Shown here: in pieces, positions 5,000-7,560 of the stretch
Numbering within the stretch: the first letter of the stretch is position 1
Layout: the number at the start of each line of letters is the position of its first letter
NCBI GenBank assembly: GCA_004377245.1
Contig: SOIK01000132.1
Location: forward strand, 1-7,560
DNA from: Sulfurovum sp.
GTDB taxonomy: Bacteria > Campylobacterota > Campylobacteria > Campylobacterales > Sulfurovaceae
DNA: 7,560 nucleotides
Direction of reading: 5' to 3'
Made by a program: the position numbers and the translations under genes
The notes under the pieces: generated by a model
What the model saw: only the letters and a program-made list of their open reading frames with translations
Database searches by the model: none
Told to the model about the DNA's origin: nothing

Positions 5000-5143
5000 G
5001 GAGCAAGTAGCAGGTAGCAGGGAGCAATGATGGTTTGTATTTTTGCAAATGCTTTTATTTGATAAAAAAGTCTTGACAAGCTTATAAGGCTATGCCAAAT
5101 TTGCTACCTGCTAACCTGCTACCTGCTACCTGCTACCTGCTAC
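4999..5143. repeat. Inverted arrays of a GGTAGCA heptamer
   Basis: The left array (4999-5026) has four heptamers, GGGAGCA, AGTAGCA, GGTAGCA and GGGAGCA. The right array (5103-5143) has the reverse complement, GCTACCT, in about 5.7 copies with one extra A at 5113-5114. The 15-mer at 5007-5021 pairs perfectly with the right array in three registers (5115-5129, 5122-5136, 5129-5143). The roughly 75-bp AT-rich centre holds no gene. The right array runs into the pdxA coding sequence and supplies its last five codons and its stop. Confidence 0.9.
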
Positions 5144-6043
5144 ATACTTCACCGCATTCAAATAACTCAAAGAACTTAACTCCACTCCCTTATATGCCAC
5201 ATCAAAAGCCGTACCATGATCTACAGATGTTCTAAGTATCGGTAGGTTTAACGATACATTTATCCCCTCATCAAAATAGAGAGCTTTAAGAGGTGCTAAT
5301 CCCTGGTCGTGATACATTGCTATGTAATGGGTGTAGTTTGCTCTGACTCTTGGGGTGAACGCTACATCCGGTACGAGTGGAGAGCTGTATATCTTTTTAC
5401 CTATCTTGAGATGTGCATTGTCAATGGCTTTCTGGATGATGGTCTCTTCGTTTCCAAGTACACCATCATCTCCAGCATGAGGGTTCAGCCCTAAAACACC
5501 TACTTGTTTAGTAGGTTTTGCTGTGTGGTAAAAATCTATAAGAAATCTTGTCAGATCTTTTTCATTGATGCTTTTAGCTACCTCTTTAAGAGGGATATGC
5601 TCCGTAAAAAGTGCTACATACATCTTAGGACTTCCTAACATCATAATAGCCTCTGCATCAAAAAAATCTCTAAGAGCATCAGTATGACCCTTATAATTTA
5701 CACCCGCTAATTCCCATGCTTTTTTATGGATAGGTAGGGTGGTGATGGCATCTACTTTTTTTGCTTTGGCAAGTTCAACGGCTTTAGTAAATGAGCTATA
5801 AGCATATGCACCACTCTCTTTACTGACTTTACCCGCTTCTATCTCATAGTAAGGTGCTATGTTTTCTATGGTTTGAAAATTATAAGGTATTTGTATGTTT
5901 AGTTTTTTGGTTGCTTGCTCTAGCATAGTTTTATCTATGCAGTAAACAGGTTCAACTTCTTTAGAGATTGTATGGTGGTTTTCAAGGGCAAGCTGGATGC
6001 CTATACCGTTTAAATCACCGATAGAAATAGCAACTTTTTTCAT
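5126..6043 (-). CDS. pdxA: 4-hydroxythreonine-4-phosphate dehydrogenase
   Basis: PdxA oxidises 4-phosphohydroxy-L-threonine with NAD; the product is condensed by PdxJ in DXP-dependent vitamin B6 synthesis. Visible family features are SIGDLNGIG (7-15), TTLPIHK (101-107), KGHTDALRDFF with substrate-contact H120 and T121, TEHIPLKEV (metal ligand H149), GLNPHAGDDG (H189), AMYHDQGLAPLK (H245) and LPILRTSVDHGTAFDVA (267-283). The three His correspond to E. coli H166, H211 and H266. At 305 residues it is somewhat shorter than the E. coli enzyme (329). The start ATG shares one base with the pdxJ stop (TAATG), so translation is coupled. The last residues, VAGSR, and the TAG stop are encoded by a heptamer repeat array, so the C-terminus was probably set by that repeat; all catalytic residues lie well before it. 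Confidence 0.96.
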   Translation of the reverse strand: MKKVAISIGDLNGIGIQLALENHHTISKEVEPVYCIDKTMLEQATKKLNIQIPYNFQTIENIAPYYEIEAGKVSKESGAYAYSSFTKAVELAKAKKVDAITTLPIHKKAWELAGVNYKGHTDALRDFFDAEAIMMLGSPKMYVALFTEHIPLKEVAKSINEKDLTRFLIDFYHTAKPTKQVGVLGLNPHAGDDGVLGNEETIIQKAIDNAHLKIGKKIYSSPLVPDVAFTPRVRANYTHYIAMYHDQGLAPLKALYFDEGINVSLNLPILRTSVDHGTAFDVAYKGVELSSLSYLNAVKYVAGSR

Positions 6044-6825
6044 TAGCGTATCATTAAGGCTTTCATGTCAAGGATAGCTTGTTCTAAGCCTGTATAGACA
6101 GAACGAGCTATAATACTTTGACCAATGTTCAGTTCCTCTATGGTTTCTATCTCCACGATATCTTTTACATTTTGCATATTTAGCCCATGCCCAGCGGCTA
6201 CACGCAACCCATGCTCCATCGAGTCACAAGAAAGTAAACGAAGGTTACAAAGCTCGTCACCTAACATCTGTTTAAGGATCTTGCGTGAAAGTTCAAGCTC
6301 TGGTATGCTGTGGTGCGTTTTGCTAAGGTTAGTATAAAGCATTGCGTAAATGTTCGCATACTTTCCTGTATGAAACTCTATCCACTCTACGCTTAGGTCT
6401 TTTGCTGCTCGTACAGCGTCCAAGGTAGGGTCTATGAAGAGAGAGACTTCTATCTCTTCTTTTTGAAGTCTTTTGATGGCTTCTTTGAGCTTAGGTTGTT
6501 CTCCTGTTACAGCAAGCCCACCCTCTGTAGTGACCTCTTCTCGTTTCTCAGGTACAAGCGTCACACGGTGAGGTCTTAGTTCACAAGCGATATCTATCAT
6601 CTCAGGAGAGATGGCACACTCTAAATTTACAGGTAAAGATGAGAGTTCTATGATGTTCTTAGCATCCGCATCTTGCATGTGTCGTCTGTCTTCACGTAGG
6701 TGTATAGTTATCTGGTCAGCCCCAGCTCTTTTACAGATGCTAAGGGCATCAAGTGGGTCAGGATCAGCCACTTTACGTGCCTCTCTAAGTACAGCGATAT
6801 GGTCGATGTTTACACCCAATAACAT
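6043..6825 (-). CDS. pdxJ: Pyridoxine 5'-phosphate synthase
   Basis: PdxJ condenses 3-amino-2-oxopropyl phosphate (from the PdxA product) with 1-deoxyxylulose 5-phosphate to give pyridoxine 5'-phosphate. It is a cytoplasmic TIM-barrel enzyme. Motifs: LGVNIDHIAVLREAR (3-17), ITIHLREDRRHM with catalytic H42 (39-50), NLE with E69, TLVPEKREEVTTEGGL (89-104), IEFHTGKYA (149-157), AGHGLNMQNV with H213 (211-220) and ELNIGQSIIARSVYTGL (231-247). These match E. coli H45, E72 and H193. At 260 residues it is longer than the E. coli protein because of about 20 extra residues between E150 and H213, and it has Gln236 where E. coli has His in NIGH. AAGGAG lies 5 bases before the ATG. It is the first gene of the pdxJ-pdxA operon. 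Confidence 0.97.
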   Translation of the reverse strand: MLLGVNIDHIAVLREARKVADPDPLDALSICKRAGADQITIHLREDRRHMQDADAKNIIELSSLPVNLECAISPEMIDIACELRPHRVTLVPEKREEVTTEGGLAVTGEQPKLKEAIKRLQKEEIEVSLFIDPTLDAVRAAKDLSVEWIEFHTGKYANIYAMLYTNLSKTHHSIPELELSRKILKQMLGDELCNLRLLSCDSMEHGLRVAAGHGLNMQNVKDIVEIETIEELNIGQSIIARSVYTGLEQAILDMKALMIR

Positions 6826-6852
6826 ACTCTCTCCTTGTATCTAAGTACAGAG

Positions 6853-6858
6853 ATTATA
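6853..6858 (-). promoter_or_regulatory. Extended -10 promoter of pdxJ-pdxA
   Basis: The minus strand reads TGCTATAAT behind a T5 run, a perfect -10 with the TGn extension. It lies 28 bases before the pdxJ ATG and predicts a leader of about 20 nt with the AAGGAG site. It is divergent from the promoter at 6884-6889, and the A5T5 block at 6861-6870 is shared between them. Confidence 0.7.
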
Positions 6859-6883
6859 GCAAAAATTTTTAAGATAGAATTTG

Positions 6884-6889
6884 TATAAT
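6884..6889 (+). promoter_or_regulatory. Probable -10 box of the thioredoxin-like gene
   Basis: TATAAT at 6884-6889 is preceded by TTTTTAAG (6866-6873) and TTTG, the expected epsilonproteobacterial layout. A start point near 6896 would give a leader of about 108 nt that contains the whole inverted-repeat element 6910-6988, unless a closer promoter exists that I cannot see. Confidence 0.55.
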
Positions 6890-6909
6890 CATAAAAATAC
6901 GAAAAATAC

Positions 6910-6988
6910 GTCATCCTCAGCTTGACTGGGGATCCACAAGTGGCATATATCTCTGATTATAGATCCCCGTATCAAGCACGAGGATGAC
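6910..6988. repeat. 81-bp element family, copy 2 (reverse orientation, decayed arms)
   Basis: The ends GTCATCC and GGATGAC are intact, but the arms (6910-6934 and 6962-6988) have substitutions and a 2-nt length difference. Read on the minus strand it aligns along its whole length with copy 1 (2724-2804). The 22 bases 6928-6949 are the exact reverse complement of 2763-2784, including CCACTTGTGG and part of the otherwise variable centre. The shared centre shows that the two are copies of one element and not merely two hairpins. Confidence 0.9.
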
Positions 6989-7003
6989 GAATATAGGAAT
7001 AAA

Positions 7004-7342
7004 ATGCCCGATAAAAAAGCACTACCTGTGATGAAATATGCCGATGTCAAAGAGAACATAGGCAACGGTAAGCCTCTCATCCTCTCTTTTAGCATGACAC
7101 ACTGCTATAGCTGTTTGGCTATGTCCAAAGTCTTCGCCCAAGTCCTAGAAATTCATCCTGAATTCCAAATCTACTCCATAGACGGACAAAAAGAACGTAT
7201 CATCACTAGAGATATTTATAAAATCACTATGATGCCTACACAGCTCTTTTTTGATGCAGAAGGTAATGAAGTCTTTCGTCATGAAGGAGCGTATAAGAAG
7301 CCTGTGTTGGATATTATTTTGAAGAAGTATGGGTTTGAGTAG
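7004..7342 (+). CDS. Thioredoxin-fold protein with a CYSC active site
   Basis: This 112-residue protein has a thioredoxin fold. A beta strand, PLILSFSMTHCYSC (24-37), carries the redox pair C34-YS-C37. The cis-proline region is MMPTQLFFD (76-84, P78), and it is followed by the GNEVFRHEGAY strand and turn (87-97) and a C-terminal helix. There is no signal peptide or membrane segment, so it should act in the cytoplasm. The CYSC motif differs from the CGPC of housekeeping thioredoxin, so this is a thioredoxin-related protein of unknown partner and not TrxA itself. The ATG is supported by TAGGA (6994-6998) about 5 bases upstream. A repeat element lies in its probable leader. argG follows 57 bases later with its own probable promoter. 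A link to the nearby msrB is possible but unsupported. Confidence 0.85.
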   Translation: MPDKKALPVMKYADVKENIGNGKPLILSFSMTHCYSCLAMSKVFAQVLEIHPEFQIYSIDGQKERIITRDIYKITMMPTQLFFDAEGNEVFRHEGAYKKPVLDIILKKYGFE

Positions 7343-7361
7343 GTCTTAACCAACATTATGG

Positions 7362-7367
7362 TAGAAT
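7362..7367 (+). promoter_or_regulatory. Possible -10 box of argG
   Basis: TAGAAT at 7362-7367 is one mismatch from TATAAT and lies 32 bases before the argG ATG. The predicted start point near 7374 gives a leader of about 26 nt containing AAAGG (7387-7391), 8 bases before the ATG. There is no -35 match and no terminator between it and the thioredoxin-like gene, so read-through is also possible. Confidence 0.4.
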
Positions 7368-7399
7368 CGCGAAATTATATAGAACTAAAGGCTTAGAAA

Positions 7400-7560
7400 A
7401 TGGCAAAAAGAAAGATTAAAAAAGCAGTTTTAGCTTACTCTGGTGGACTTGATACGAGTATCATCCTTAAGTGGCTACAAGATGAGTATGAGTGTGAAGT
7501 GGTTACTTTTACCGCTGACCTTGGTCAGGGTGAAGAGGTAGAGCCTGCACGTAAGAAAGC
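7400..7560 (+). CDS. argG: Argininosuccinate synthase, N-terminal part (3' truncated by window)
   Basis: ArgG joins citrulline and aspartate with ATP to form argininosuccinate, the penultimate step of arginine synthesis. Only the first 53 codons are present. They contain the ATP-binding PP-loop AYSGGLDTS (residues 12-20) directly after the first strand (KKAVLAY), then ILKWLQDEY and [21 protein letters not shown], the standard second block of the family (FTADLGQ). The match from the first residue onward supports the ATG at 7400, which has AAAGG 8 bases upstream. Nothing suggests truncation within the visible part. The frame is open to the window edge. Confidence 0.95.
   Translation, partial: MAKRKIKKAVLAYSGGLDTSIILKWLQDEYECEVVTFTADLGQGEEVEPARKK

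Noticed and set aside
5064..5085. Possible intrinsic terminator for pdxJ-pdxA (minus strand, U6 after a short stem)
   Set aside because: The stem is only 2-3 interrupted A-T-rich pairs on each side, too weak to call.
5073..5100. TTGACA resembling a -35 box between the heptamer arrays
   Set aside because: At 17 bases spacing there is no -10 match, and transcription would run antisense into pdxA; these bacteria rarely use -35 boxes.
5103..5143. Tandem units that could suggest a CRISPR array
   Set aside because: The units are 7 bp with no spacers, and no cas gene is present.
5309..5494. Plus-strand open frame within pdxA
   Set aside because: Antisense shadow of conserved PdxA motifs with no supporting start signal.
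6889..7095. Minus-strand open frame across the second repeat copy
   Set aside because: It is a translation of the repeat and its flank and is antisense to the start of the thioredoxin-like gene; its ICHLWIP stretch arises because both repeat copies share bases.

Overview
The window is a housekeeping segment of a Campylobacterota (Epsilonproteobacteria) chromosome, most like Sulfurovum or Sulfurimonas. The evidence is a moderately AT-rich composition, a pdxJ-pdxA pair whose PdxA starts with the GDLNGIG form of its loop, promoters that are a TATAAT box behind T-rich stretches with no clear -35, and small Cys-rich and TPR proteins typical of the group. The genus is an inference; no rRNA is present to confirm it.

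Layout. 1-123 (+) is the tail of an unidentified protein. It is followed closely by a YkgJ-like cysteine-cluster protein (125-499) and an overlapping exported TPR protein (481-1734). A 186-nt gap with a degenerate palindromic element leads into trpC (1921-2715, +). trpC converges on a YqeY/GatB-like gene (2811-3254, -), which is divergent from an 88-residue unknown (3301-3567, +). That unknown converges on msrB (3646-4041, -). msrB is divergent from a membrane-anchored TPR protein (4136-4771, +) coupled to a small CxxC/CxxC protein (4775-4999, +). These converge on pdxJ-pdxA (6825 to 5126, -). Divergent from pdxJ are a thioredoxin-like gene (7004-7342, +) and the 5' end of argG (7400 onward, +).

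The genes do not form one pathway: tryptophan synthesis (trpC), methionine sulfoxide repair (msrB), the two closing steps of pyridoxal phosphate synthesis (pdxA, pdxJ), arginine synthesis (argG) and thiol chemistry (thioredoxin-like). The translationally coupled pdxJ-pdxA pair is the clearest functional unit.

The unusual content is between the genes. Each of the three convergent junctions is filled almost wall to wall by a different inverted-repeat element: an 81-bp element with perfect 27-bp arms, a REP-like pair with GTAG heads, and inverted arrays of a heptamer that encodes the end and stop codon of PdxA. A second, decayed copy of the 81-bp element lies in the probable 5' leader of the thioredoxin-like gene. 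The YqeY/unknown divergent junction has two mirrored TATAAT boxes and a perfect 14-bp palindrome, and the unknown gene looks leaderless. I see no defence island, prophage, CRISPR array, transposase, tRNA or rRNA.
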